NCBI GenBank assembly: GCA_945869955.1
Contig: CAMBQP010000016.1
Location: 1-45,415, forward strand
Length of the DNA stretch: 45,415 bases
Source of the DNA: Schlesneria paludicola DSM 18645
GTDB taxonomy: Bacteria > Planctomycetota > Planctomycetia > Planctomycetales > Planctomycetaceae
Direction: 5' to 3'
Shown here: positions 8,865 through 17,179 of the stretch, piece by piece
How the letters are laid out: each line of letters opens with the position of its first letter
How positions within the stretch are numbered: the first letter of the stretch is position 1
Made by a program: the position numbers and the translations under genes
Notes under the pieces: generated by a model
The model's input: only the letters and a program-made list of their open reading frames with translations
What the model was told of the DNA's origin: nothing
The model's database searches: none

Positions 8865-9065
8865 ATGGGTATGCGTACAGTGAAGGGGTCAACCTTCACG
8901 ATTCTGGTCGAGGGTCAGCAGGTGGTTGTGCAGCATGTTTCCGGTAAAGGGAAACGGTGCCGTGTGATTTTTCCACCCGGCGTGCGGATTCTTGACGAAC
9001 AGCAGCTTGCCGAGGCACGGGATCAGCAGGGACTAGCGGGCGAGGCTCGCAGCAGATTGGCCTGA
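8865..9065 (+). CDS. very small basic hypothetical protein
   Basis: A 66-residue protein that I cannot assign. Residues 1-45 look like a compact beta module (TFTILVEGQQVVVQHVSG, then KGKRCRVIFPPGVRIL), and the tail is a short helix (EQQLAEARDQQGLAGEAR). An AAGGAAA site about nine bases before the ATG at 8865 supports translation; a second ATG two codons in is possible. A promoter with a 17-base spacer precedes it. Its last 33 bases overlap the 3' end of the convergent lipoprotein gene, so transcription through either stop gives antisense RNA to the other. Length and strand layout recall CsrA, but the CsrA signature residues are absent, so I do not call it that. Confidence 0.6.
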   Translation: MGMRTVKGSTFTILVEGQQVVVQHVSGKGKRCRVIFPPGVRILDEQQLAEARDQQGLAGEARSRLA

Positions 9066-9935
9066 ATCCACGACGCGGATGATCAGAATCCGTTGTTTTT
9101 TCAATCCCCGGTCCTGATGGCAGAAAAATCGGTCCCCGAGGCTTCCTTCGTCCTTGGTGGTGGCGGTGATCATCACCATCTCACCAACATTCATTTTCAG
9201 GCTGAAACGCTGCGCAAAACGGATATCCATCTTCTGACTCAACCGAAGTTCCCACTCCTCTTCGGCAGCAGCACGGCGCATCTGCTTTTCTCCGTAATGA
9301 ATTTCTGGCTGAAAGTCGATGCGAACCCAGCCTTCCTGCAGTCGGTTGGCCTTCATCCGCAATACGCCACCCACATTGTCGTACTCGATCCGTCTCGTGG
9401 TTTGTCCCTCACGCAATTGGAACTCGCAGCGCTCGTGGATGATTCCCGTGGGAATTTCGGTTTCGACCCCGGAGGCCAGATATTGTCGTCGTCCCATGAT
9501 CGGTCTGGCGTTTTCGGAGGAATCGGCCGGAATTTCCGCTGACATCCCCAATAGCTTCTGTACGGCGGGGGGAGGATTGGAGCTGACATTTCCGACTCGA
9601 AGCCCGTTGGCGGTGAGCGAATCGCGTGTTTCCGTCGACAGCCCCCCCAATTGATCCACTTCTTTCCAGAGATCCGTCGTTAACAAATGATCTTGCGCCG
9701 GTCGCTCTAAAAAAAAGATTTCGAGTTGAATGGATTCAGGAGCCGCTTGAATCGGGGGAAGAACTGGTCGTCCCGTGGAATACAGGGGCGTACCGGTTTT
9801 CACGGGGAAGAACGAGCAGCCGAAAACCGCAAAGAGACTCACCACCGTTACCACGCAAGGTAACTGAGCATGCCGCGCAATGAGAGAACGATGCGAAGAC
9901 AATTTCGAGTCCGCAGGAAAAGTGATCACGATCAA
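9033..9935 (-). CDS. probable lipoprotein, planctomycete hypothetical
   Basis: A protein of up to 300 residues with a hydrophobic N-terminal stretch ending in a lipobox-like site (SLFAVFGC, about residues 33-40), suggesting a membrane-anchored exported lipoprotein. The body has the segment IQLEIFFLERPAQDHLL and a LWKEVDQLGG motif that I associate with exported planctomycete proteins of unknown role, then a beta-rich C-terminal half (YDNVGGVLRMKANRLQEGW, VRIDFQPEIHYG). There is no ATG before the signal region: the longest reading starts with TTG at 9935, with GTG at 9929 and TTG at 9902 as alternatives, so the exact start is unsure. The 3' end overlaps the convergent 66-residue gene by 33 bases. 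No enzyme motif is visible. Confidence 0.7.
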   Translation of the reverse strand: MIVITFPADSKLSSHRSLIARHAQLPCVVTVVSLFAVFGCSFFPVKTGTPLYSTGRPVLPPIQAAPESIQLEIFFLERPAQDHLLTTDLWKEVDQLGGLSTETRDSLTANGLRVGNVSSNPPPAVQKLLGMSAEIPADSSENARPIMGRRQYLASGVETEIPTGIIHERCEFQLREGQTTRRIEYDNVGGVLRMKANRLQEGWVRIDFQPEIHYGEKQMRRAAAEEEWELRLSQKMDIRFAQRFSLKMNVGEMVMITATTKDEGSLGDRFFCHQDRGLKKQRILIIRVVDSGQSAASLAR

Positions 9936-10080
9936 ATCAACGAGTTCTTGGGGGAGAACGCGGGTTCTACCCCCAGTTGCCGAATCGTGTCAATCGGTAT
10001 TCCCGGCGATTGAAGTCCTGGACGCGGCGGGGGGATTCCCACTGCCGGGAAGCCGAAGACGAAAAAGAAGTTGAAGATGA

Positions 10081-10108
10081 TTCACCACAGAGACACAGAG
10101 GCACAAAG
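10081..10108 (+). repeat. dispersed-type repeat, left copy
   Basis: This copy contains the core CACCACAGAGACACAGAG and matches the reverse complement of 10273-10300 at 23 of 28 positions. I recall near-identical intergenic motifs (CCACGGAGACACGGAGACAC) in many unrelated bacterial genomes, where they occur as dispersed repeats; this is memory, not a search. The two copies could fold into a long stem with a loop of about 164 bases. Confidence 0.65.
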
Positions 10109-10272
10109 CCACAGCGGCACAAAGAAGACCCCGCAAATCTGATGTTGGGTGATTCCTGATTGGGTCTCAAAAATTCTGGTTTGCCTGCGCTGACCGTCAG
10201 TACTTGCCATCAATCCCTGAAAGGTTGGCTGCTCCCTATAACCCTTAACCCAAAAATCTTCCCGGTCTTATT

Positions 10273-10300
10273 CTCTGTGTCTCCGTGTCTCCGTGGTTAA
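10273..10300 (-). repeat. dispersed-type repeat, right copy (inverted)
   Basis: This is the inverted partner of 10081-10108, reading TTAACCACGGAGACACGGAG on the minus strand. It ends 17 bases before the stop codon side of the cytochrome-WD40 gene, so in a transcript of that gene the pair could act as a 3' structure. Confidence 0.65.
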
Positions 10301-10316
10301 TCCTGTCTTTCCTGTT

Positions 10317-11720
10317 TCAGCGTTTGGCGGCGATGCTGGGGGTGATCGTGACCGGCAAAAACTCTTTGAGCAACTCACCGGTTTCTGCGTTAAAAATCCG
10401 CACTACGCCATCAAGTCCTCCCGTGGCGACCTGCTGGCCATCGGGACGAAACGCCACCGCAAAAACTCCGGCCGAATGAGGTTTTAACTCAGCAAAGGGT
10501 TGCTCCACATCGGTTTTGTAAATCCGCGCAGCTCCGGTCGTCGCATTGCTGCTACCGACCACGAACTTCGAACCGTCCTTGTTGAATTGCAGGCTGCAGA
10601 CGCGACCGTCCAGCTTGGCATAGCCTCGCAACCGGTTAAAATCGTCGCCGATCTGACGCGCTTGGGTACGGAAAATCTTGTACAGCTTGGGTTCACCATC
10701 GGCTCCGCCAATCAGTACCTGTTCCTCTTTCGGATGTCGCTGGACGGCCATCAGTCCTCCCTTGAGTGCTCCGGGGGTGATACTGGTGATGTTGTCGATA
10801 AACTGTGAGGTTTTGAGTTCGGTCAGTTTCATCGACATGTCGCGGCTGACGCTGATCACGTGATCATTTTTCAGCGAAAAGGTGGTGCCAAACACCAGAT
10901 CCGTGTGGGCATCCATCGACATCACCTGTTTCCCATCAGCGACCTGAATCGCCCGGACTCGATTATCGAAGGTGCCATAGGTCAACAGCGATCCGTCATC
11001 GCTGAAGTTGATGCCGTACAGAGTGTCAAAGCCGATGGTTTCCGAGCGGATCAGTTCTCGCTTGGCGGTATCCCAGATCTGAATTTCGCCAAACAACGCA
11101 GGAGCTCCCCCGCCGGTGGCGAGTTTTGTTCCGTCGGGTGAGAATTGGATCGAGCTGATTTTGGGGGAACGTCCAATCAGTCGAGCGACCGGTGCGCTTC
11201 CGTCTGCCTGATGTAACAAGACTTCGTGGTACCCCGAAACCGCCAGCAGGCTACTGTCGGGTGAATAAGCCAAGGCGGTAATGACGGGAGAGCTCGTGTA
11301 AACCGGCGGCTTTTCGGGGGAAATCTCTTCTTTGGCGGCGGCGGGGGTGTCGTTGGTCGCCCCTTGGGAAATCCAGTCCCGAATGATCGCAACCTGCTTC
11401 GGGCTGAGCGGGTCACTGTTGGGGGGCATTTCCGGCTTTTCCCCCGAAATCTGCTTCACGAGATTACTTTCGTCCGGATTTCCCGGGTGGAAGGTGGGGC
11501 CGGTGTCTCCCCCTTTTTGGAGCTGCTCAAACGAAATCAGCAGCAGGTTTCCCCCTTGCTTGGCCGGTTGATGGCAACCTGAACAATGCCGCTGCAGGAT
11601 TGGCCGTACCTGACGGTAAAAACTGACCGGCTTGGCAACCGGAGTTGCCTCTTGCGCTGACGCAACCGAGACGACCAGTTGCCCCATCAAAGTGATTACA
11701 AACAGTCCAAGGTGTTTCAT
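10317..11720 (-). CDS. exported planctomycete cytochrome c with WD40 repeats
   Basis: A 467-residue exported protein. A signal peptide (MKHLGLFVITLMGQLVVSVA, cleavage near SASAQ-type VASAQ) is followed by a c-type haem domain of the planctomycete PSCyt1 type (PF07635): CSGCH at about residues 46-50, with EMPPNSDPLSPKQ near residue 97 supplying the probable axial Met. From about residue 140 the chain forms WD40-like beta-propeller blades (ITALAYSPDSSLLAVSG, ISSIQFSPDGTKLATGG, VFAVAFRPDGQQVATGG). The frame opens further upstream, but the ATG at 11720 gives a clean signal peptide. Haem attachment would depend on the System II assembly protein encoded 1.5 kb away. An electron-transfer or scaffold role in the periplasm is inferred. 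Confidence 0.88.
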   Translation of the reverse strand: MKHLGLFVITLMGQLVVSVASAQEATPVAKPVSFYRQVRPILQRHCSGCHQPAKQGGNLLLISFEQLQKGGDTGPTFHPGNPDESNLVKQISGEKPEMPPNSDPLSPKQVAIIRDWISQGATNDTPAAAKEEISPEKPPVYTSSPVITALAYSPDSSLLAVSGYHEVLLHQADGSAPVARLIGRSPKISSIQFSPDGTKLATGGGAPALFGEIQIWDTAKRELIRSETIGFDTLYGINFSDDGSLLTYGTFDNRVRAIQVADGKQVMSMDAHTDLVFGTTFSLKNDHVISVSRDMSMKLTELKTSQFIDNITSITPGALKGGLMAVQRHPKEEQVLIGGADGEPKLYKIFRTQARQIGDDFNRLRGYAKLDGRVCSLQFNKDGSKFVVGSSNATTGAARIYKTDVEQPFAELKPHSAGVFAVAFRPDGQQVATGGLDGVVRIFNAETGELLKEFLPVTITPSIAAKR

Positions 11721-12062
11721 AAGATCCATTCCGAATTCTGACAACGACCCGCAAATCAACATCCAGAGAATTTCCTCAGAATAGCCAGCGTCGATGGGTC
11801 ACGTAAAGGGGCTCTCTGGTTCCCAGGGTGGGGTTCCTCAATTTTGACAGTGGTGCTTTCCCTTCGATCCATGGCTATACTCCAATGTAACCGCTGAATC
11901 GTCCCGCCGGTAACGTGTCAGAATTGAATTTTCCCTCGGGACCGACGGCGTCGTGACTAGGCCTGCCAACCTGAATCGCTAACCTGAGGTTTCGCCTGAA
12001 GCCCGTGTATTTCGCCTCAAGACCCTGTATTTCGCCTCAAGACAGAGTATCACACCGTGTTC
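11721..12062. other. divergent intergenic region
   Basis: This 342-base gap separates the divergent cytochrome-WD40 gene and the lipoprotein gene. It holds three 20-bp direct repeats at 11990-12049 (described separately) and a TATACT at 11876-11881 that could be a -10 element for the plus-strand gene, although no good -35 is correctly spaced from it. A TTGACA at 11844-11849 is 26 bases away, too far. Confidence 0.6.
11990..12049 (+). repeat. three tandem 20-bp direct repeats
   Basis: Units lie at 11990-12009, 12010-12029 and 12030-12049, with the shared core TTTCGCCTSAAG and period exactly 20 bases. They end 13 bases before the ATG of the lipoprotein gene. A 20-base period places each unit on the same face of the helix, as expected for cooperative protein binding, but the position also fits a repeat in the leader of the mRNA. 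Confidence 0.8.
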
Positions 12063-13175
12063 ATGACTCAGAACTTGATTCGATTCCCTCGCGTGACCGG
12101 ACGGTTACTCATCGGTTCCCTGCTGTTGAGTTCCGTGCTGACCCTCTGCGGTTGTGAGAACTCCGAATCGATCACGACCTATTCCGTTCCCAAGCATGAA
12201 TCGTTGCAGTCCCCGGAATTCCTCGCCGATTATCAGCGGAAGCATCCCAAACCCGAACGGATGATCGGGCTGGTTTTGCCCCGTCCCGCGAATCTCTGGT
12301 TTTTCAAATTGCAAGGTGATTTAGAGGCGGTTGCTGCTCGTGAAAACTCTGTTCGCGACTTTTTGCAGTCGCTGACATTTTCTGCCGGTGATAAACCAGA
12401 TTGGGTACTCCCCGCAGGCTGGCAGCAGCTTCCCGGAAATGACATGCGGTTTGCGACTCTGGTCCTGGATGGGGAATCGAAGCTGGAATTGACGGTGACC
12501 AAATTTCCGTCCCGCCCGGACCTCCCCATCACCGATCAGGTCGTGATGAACATCAATCGTTGGCGAGGGCAGTTATCGCTTCCCTCGATCGACGGCGATG
12601 ACCTGAATCAGCAGTCAGAACAAATCCCGATTGCCGGGGGGATGGGCTACCTGATTAACATTATCGGTCGGCCGCAACCCAAGCCCTCGGCGATGCCGTT
12701 TGCTGCTTCTCAGGGTCCCAGAACTCAGGGTACAAAAACCGAAGGGGGGACCGAGCGTAACCCCGCTGCCGCCTCGGAGGGACCCGAATTTGACAAGCCG
12801 GAGGGGTGGACCGAAGGCCCCTCAGTGATGTTCGCCACGCTTTCGCTGCAGGCGACCGAGGGTGATTCCAAAGTGGGCATTACGGTCACACCGGCGCGGG
12901 GAGACAAGCTGCAGAATGTGAATCGGTGGCGAGGCCAGGTTGGCCTGATGCCGCTCACCGAAGCCGAATTTGCCACAACCGCGAAAAAAGTCCCCGTCGG
13001 TTCAATGACCGGTGATTTGTACGAAATGATTGAAGGGGATCGAGCGATTTTTGGCGTGATCATCGAAGATCAGGGGCAGATGTGGTTTGTGAAACTCAAT
13101 GGTGATGCCCGTTTGGCAGAGCGTGAACGGGGACGATTTCAAGAATTCCTGAAATCTCTGCGATTAAAGAGCTAA
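12063..13175 (+). CDS. lipoprotein with duplicated modules beside ccsBA
   Basis: A 370-residue probable lipoprotein of unknown function. The N-terminus has basic residues, a hydrophobic stretch and a lipobox (LTLCGC at about residues 25-30). The mature part shows an internal duplication in mirror-like order. Module A is LWFFKLQGDLEAVAAREN...FLQSL near residues 77-105, and MWFVKLNGDARLAERERGRF...FLKSL at the C-terminus. Module B is GWQQLPGNDMRFATLVL...NRWRGQLSL, and GWTEGPSVMFATLSL...NRWRGQVGL. The order is A-B-linker-B-A. I use the ATG at 12063; a GTG two codons earlier is possible. It lies 106 bases upstream of the cytochrome c assembly gene on the same strand, suggesting a shared periplasmic job, which is inference. 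Confidence 0.75.
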   Translation: MTQNLIRFPRVTGRLLIGSLLLSSVLTLCGCENSESITTYSVPKHESLQSPEFLADYQRKHPKPERMIGLVLPRPANLWFFKLQGDLEAVAARENSVRDFLQSLTFSAGDKPDWVLPAGWQQLPGNDMRFATLVLDGESKLELTVTKFPSRPDLPITDQVVMNINRWRGQLSLPSIDGDDLNQQSEQIPIAGGMGYLINIIGRPQPKPSAMPFAASQGPRTQGTKTEGGTERNPAAASEGPEFDKPEGWTEGPSVMFATLSLQATEGDSKVGITVTPARGDKLQNVNRWRGQVGLMPLTEAEFATTAKKVPVGSMTGDLYEMIEGDRAIFGVIIEDQGQMWFVKLNGDARLAERERGRFQEFLKSLRLKS

Positions 13176-13281
13176 AGTATCAGAAGCACTGAAATGAATC
13201 CTTCGCCAGGATTGTCGATCAATCCTCATGGGCGAAAGCAGTATTAGGTCATTATTCCGTTATCGACGGTTGAGGTAGATC

Positions 13282-16200
13282 ATGGCAACAAGTGCATTAC
13301 AGCCTGGTGATCAGGCCGAACAGACAGCTGCGGAGTTTTCGCTTTGGAACGGGGTGAAGCGAATTCTCGAACCGCTCGCCTCGTTAAAATTAACGGTGGT
13401 CCTGTTTGCTTTATCGATCTTTCTGATTCTGGCAGGAACCTTCGCCCAGGTCGACAAGGACATCTGGGAGGTGATCGGGCTGTACTTTCGCTGCTGGTTT
13501 GCCTGGGTTCCCTTGCAGGTTTTTTTCCCGGTCTCATTCTCGCCAGAAAAACCGATCCAGGTTTCGGGGGGATTCTGGTTCCCCGGTGGTGCCTTGCTCG
13601 GATTGCTGCTGGCAGCAAATCTCGTGTCAGCCCATCTGATTCGCTTTAAGGCTGTGGCGAGTGGTTCCCGTCTCCTCGCGGGATTTGCCAGCATCGCCTT
13701 GGGTTGCGTCATGACATGGGCCATTATTGCGGCTGGGGGAAACTCGAAAGGGATGATGGCGGAACCTCTGCTGAAGTACAGTACGCAGTGGATTGGTTAT
13801 CAGGGTTTAATCGGACTGGCGTCACTCGCGTCTGGCTTTGGATTCATTGCACTCTGCCAGCAGTCGCTCGCCAAGTCGGGTGATAAGTGGGTCCGCCAGC
13901 TGTTTCTGCGCGGGATGTTGATTTACCTGGCTGCCCTGTTCGCGGGGTTGCTCGCGTGGATTATCAGCCAGGGGCCAGAGGGGCGCCCCAGTGATGCCTC
14001 GCTGCGAATTCTGTGGCAGCTGACACAAGCAACCGTTGCTTCGCTCGCCCTGCTGATTGGCTGCTGGATTGTGTTTGGCAAGCGTGCTGGCATTGTCCTG
14101 CTCCACGGCGGAATTGGTTTGATGATGTTTTACGAACTGCACGTCACCCTGACCGCTGTCGAAACGCAAATGAATTTTGTGGAAGGGGAACGGACCAGTT
14201 TTGTTCAGGACATTCGAACGTTTGAACTGGCTATCAGCGATGTGACCGATCCCCAGCAGGATCGAGTCGTTGCCATGCCCAAATCGGTGGTCCTGGGTGG
14301 CAAGCCGATTGAGCATGCGGATTTGCCGTTTCGGGTTAAGGTGAGTGGCTATTTGAAAAATGCCCGCATTCGTGCGGCGTCGTCCAAAGACAGCAATCCT
14401 GCCACGGCCGGAAACGGCCTGGTCTGGATGGCAGACGAAGCCCAAGCGAGTGCTGGAACCGACAACGACAGCAAAGTTGATTCACCAGCGGTGTATGTCA
14501 CGCTCGAATCCAAAACCGATGGCAAGCCGATTGGAACTTACCTGGCCAGTTGGCTGCTTTCGATGAGTGACGAAGCCGATACGATTTCGCTGGACGGCAA
14601 GACGTATCAGATCGCCTTACGACCAAAACGTTACTACAAGCCTTATGTTTTTGAACTGAAAGATGTGCGTAAAGAAGATTATCTCGGCACCAGCACTCCA
14701 CGAAACTATGCTTCGACCGTGCATATCCGGGATTTGGGGCGAAGTGTCGATGAAGACAAAACGATCTGGATGAATAACCCGCTTCGATTCGCAGACGAGA
14801 CGTTTTATCAGAGCGGTTATTACAAAGAGCCCTCGACCGGTGCTGAGCACGCCACTTTGTCGGTTGTCACCAATTCTGGCTGGATGATGCCCTATGTCGG
14901 CTGCATGCTCGTCGGCATCGGCATGCTGACGCATTTCCTGTTGATTCTCATCCAATTCCTGACACGTGGAGATACGATTCCTGTTACGAGCGAAAAATCC
15001 GCTCGGGCCGCCGCACTGGCAGCCAAATTAGGGATCAAATCCAAGAGTGTTGCTGTCGATTCTGCGCAGGCCGCAAGTCAGACAGCCGATGCCATCGCTT
15101 TTGATCCCGATGCTCCGTCTGGGGACGACGAGGATCCGTCTCGTCTGGGAGCACGTGACAAATCGCAGACGGCGAATGAGTGGTTGTCGTGTGTATTTGC
15201 GCTTGCGATCTCGGCGTTGGCGATGGTCTACATCGGGGGTTATGCGGCTCCTCCAAAACCCAAGTACAGCACACCCGATCTTTATCGATTCGGACAAATT
15301 CCCGTCGTCAGCGAAGGGCGTACCAAGCCACTCGACTCGGCCGCTTCGGCAGCCCTGTTGGCGATCTCGGGTCGTAAAGAGATTACGGTCGGTGAAGAGG
15401 GTTCTAAGGCGAAGAAAATCCCCGCAATCCAGTGGCTGCTGGAAGTGATATCTGAATCCAAGCTGTCGGACGAGCGTGAGATCTTCCGGGTCGAAAATCT
15501 TGAGCTGCAGGAAACCATCGGCGTCAAGAAGCGAGAAGGAATGCGGTATTCTCGCAGTGATATCCGCAGCCATCAGGAAGAGTTTGAAAAGCAGGTCAAA
15601 CTGGCCAGGCAGCAATCGCAGAAAGATCGAAAGCAGCTGAGTGTTTACCAGAAGAAGGTGCTGGAACTGAGCGATAAAGTGTCGATTTTCGACAATCTGC
15701 TCTTTGCTTTTGGCCTGCAGCATCGGATTCGTGGCGAGTCTCAGGAAGAGGTCTTGCGTTCGTTCCAGATGGTCAGTCAATTCGCCGAAGCCTTGGAAGA
15801 ACAGGGCCAACCCGTCTTCACGGTCTGGCCGACCAAGGACGATGAAAAGTGGCATATCCTCTCACGGGGCTGGTTGATCGATCTGCCGAATCGGATGAAG
15901 AAGAATGGCGAGGAAAGTCCGGTTGTGGCCGCTTGGGAACAGTTGCTGAAGTCGTACGCCGAATCCGATGAAAAAGGGAACGAATTTAATCGGGGGGTGG
16001 ATGGTCTGTTGAAAATGGTCGATACGCAACGACCCACGGGGGTGATGCCCTGGAAGATCCGCTTAGAATCCTATTTCAATCATGTTCAGCCCTTTTATCG
16101 GGCTGCGGTGTTATACCTGTTTGCGTTTATTTTAAGTGCCTGTGGTTGGCTCGTCTGGCCACGGGGATTGAATCGGGCCGCGTTCTATCTGATCCTGGTC

Positions 16201-17031
16201 ACGCTGGCCTTGCATACTGCCGGACTGATCGCCCGGTTGATCATTTCTGGTCGTCCCCCTGTCACCAACCTCTATTCATCAGCTGTCTTCATTGGCTGGG
16301 GCTGTGTCTTGCTGGGACTGTTATTTGAAGTCATTTACCGCATCGGCATGGGGAACCTGGTCGCCGCGGTGGCTGGTTATGCCACGCTGCTGATTGCCGA
16401 TAAGCTGGCGGAAGAAGGGGACACCTTCACGGTGCTGCAGGCGGTATTGGACACCCAATTTTGGCTGGCCACACATGTCACCTGTATTACGCTCGGTTAT
16501 GCCACGACCTATCTCGCCGGGCTGTTTGGCATCGCTTATATTCTCCGCGGGCTTTTGACCCCGTCGTTAACCCTTGAGAATGGTCGTGACATGAATCGAA
16601 TGATTTATGGGACGCTCTGCTTCTCGATCTTATTCAGCTTTGTCGGAACGGTGCTGGGAGGATTGTGGGCGGATGATTCGTGGGGCCGATTCTGGGGTTG
16701 GGACCCTAAAGAGAACGCCGCGTTGATTATTGTCCTCTGGAATGCACTCGCCCTGCACGCGCGCTGGGGTGGAATGGTCAAGGAACGGGGACTTGCGGTG
16801 TTGTCGGTCTTTGGCAACATCTGTGTCAGCTGGTCATGGTGGGGTGTCAACGCTCTGGGTGCCGGCTTGCATTCTTACGGTTTTAAAGCTGGAACGCTGC
16901 ACTATCTCGGTATATTCATTCTGATCAATCTCGGTATCATCGGTCTTGGTTGTCTGCCGAAGAGTTGCTGGTGGAGCTATCGGCGACGGGCAGAGAGTAG
17001 CTGGCGGAGCTCTCGTCATCAGGCAAGTTGA
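13282..17031 (+). CDS. ccsBA: fused ResB-CcsA cytochrome c assembly protein
   Basis: A 1249-residue inner-membrane protein of the System II (Ccs) pathway, which exports haem and attaches it to CxxCH motifs of periplasmic cytochromes c. The N-terminal ResB/CcsB part has SLKLTVVLFALSIFLILAGT (about 33-52) and a long periplasmic domain. The C-terminal CcsA part carries the haem-handling WWD region (DSWGRFWGWDPKENAAL, about 1131-1147), with conserved His residues near 1159 (ALHARW) and 1197 (GLHSYGF). Between them, about residues 620-930 hold an extra region that includes a coiled-coil stretch (SHQEEFEKQVKLARQQSQK). A GAGG site seven bases before the ATG fixes the start. The exported cytochrome-WD40 protein is a natural client. 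Natural ResB-CcsA fusions are known in other phyla (Helicobacter, Bacteroides). Confidence 0.93.
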   Translation: MATSALQPGDQAEQTAAEFSLWNGVKRILEPLASLKLTVVLFALSIFLILAGTFAQVDKDIWEVIGLYFRCWFAWVPLQVFFPVSFSPEKPIQVSGGFWFPGGALLGLLLAANLVSAHLIRFKAVASGSRLLAGFASIALGCVMTWAIIAAGGNSKGMMAEPLLKYSTQWIGYQGLIGLASLASGFGFIALCQQSLAKSGDKWVRQLFLRGMLIYLAALFAGLLAWIISQGPEGRPSDASLRILWQLTQATVASLALLIGCWIVFGKRAGIVLLHGGIGLMMFYELHVTLTAVETQMNFVEGERTSFVQDIRTFELAISDVTDPQQDRVVAMPKSVVLGGKPIEHADLPFRVKVSGYLKNARIRAASSKDSNPATAGNGLVWMADEAQASAGTDNDSKVDSPAVYVTLESKTDGKPIGTYLASWLLSMSDEADTISLDGKTYQIALRPKRYYKPYVFELKDVRKEDYLGTSTPRNYASTVHIRDLGRSVDEDKTIWMNNPLRFADETFYQSGYYKEPSTGAEHATLSVVTNSGWMMPYVGCMLVGIGMLTHFLLILIQFLTRGDTIPVTSEKSARAAALAAKLGIKSKSVAVDSAQAASQTADAIAFDPDAPSGDDEDPSRLGARDKSQTANEWLSCVFALAISALAMVYIGGYAAPPKPKYSTPDLYRFGQIPVVSEGRTKPLDSAASAALLAISGRKEITVGEEGSKAKKIPAIQWLLEVISESKLSDEREIFRVENLELQETIGVKKREGMRYSRSDIRSHQEEFEKQVKLARQQSQKDRKQLSVYQKKVLELSDKVSIFDNLLFAFGLQHRIRGESQEEVLRSFQMVSQFAEALEEQGQPVFTVWPTKDDEKWHILSRGWLIDLPNRMKKNGEESPVVAAWEQLLKSYAESDEKGNEFNRGVDGLLKMVDTQRPTGVMPWKIRLESYFNHVQPFYRAAVLYLFAFILSACGWLVWPRGLNRAAFYLILVTLALHTAGLIARLIISGRPPVTNLYSSAVFIGWGCVLLGLLFEVIYRIGMGNLVAAVAGYATLLIADKLAEEGDTFTVLQAVLDTQFWLATHVTCITLGYATTYLAGLFGIAYILRGLLTPSLTLENGRDMNRMIYGTLCFSILFSFVGTVLGGLWADDSWGRFWGWDPKENAALIIVLWNALALHARWGGMVKERGLAVLSVFGNICVSWSWWGVNALGAGLHSYGFKAGTLHYLGIFILINLGIIGLGCLPKSCWWSYRRRAESSWRSSRHQAS

Positions 17032-17179
17032 CCTCCAAATCAGCCAGCTAAACGGTGCGGGCTTCGCAGCGTCCTTTTGCTTCGAGCCCTTGATCACACT
17101 CAACTTGGCAGGACGTTCTCCACCCACGGGAACGTGTCACTGGGCTCACGAAGGTGCAGCCCAGAACTGACACCGTCTG

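Larger units (their letters stand above)
9936..10316. other. intergenic region with an inverted repeat pair
   Basis: This 381-base stretch separates two minus-strand genes and has no credible reading frame. It holds a pair of inverted copies of a 28-base element at 10081-10108 and 10273-10300, described separately. The 3' end of the cytochrome-WD40 gene follows directly. Confidence 0.7.

Noticed and set aside
8865..9065. Possible CsrA-type RNA-binding regulator
   Set aside because: The size and beta-rich look fit loosely, but the typical start (MLxLxRRxGE) and other signature residues are missing.
11844..11881. TTGACA and TATACT as a promoter for the lipoprotein gene
   Set aside because: The elements are 26 bases apart; only the -10-like hexamer is usable and its own -35 is poor.
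15028..15855. A 275-codon open frame on the minus strand inside ccsBA
   Set aside because: It lies fully antisense to a well-supported gene, has no family likeness, and its composition is what the codon pattern of the sense gene produces.
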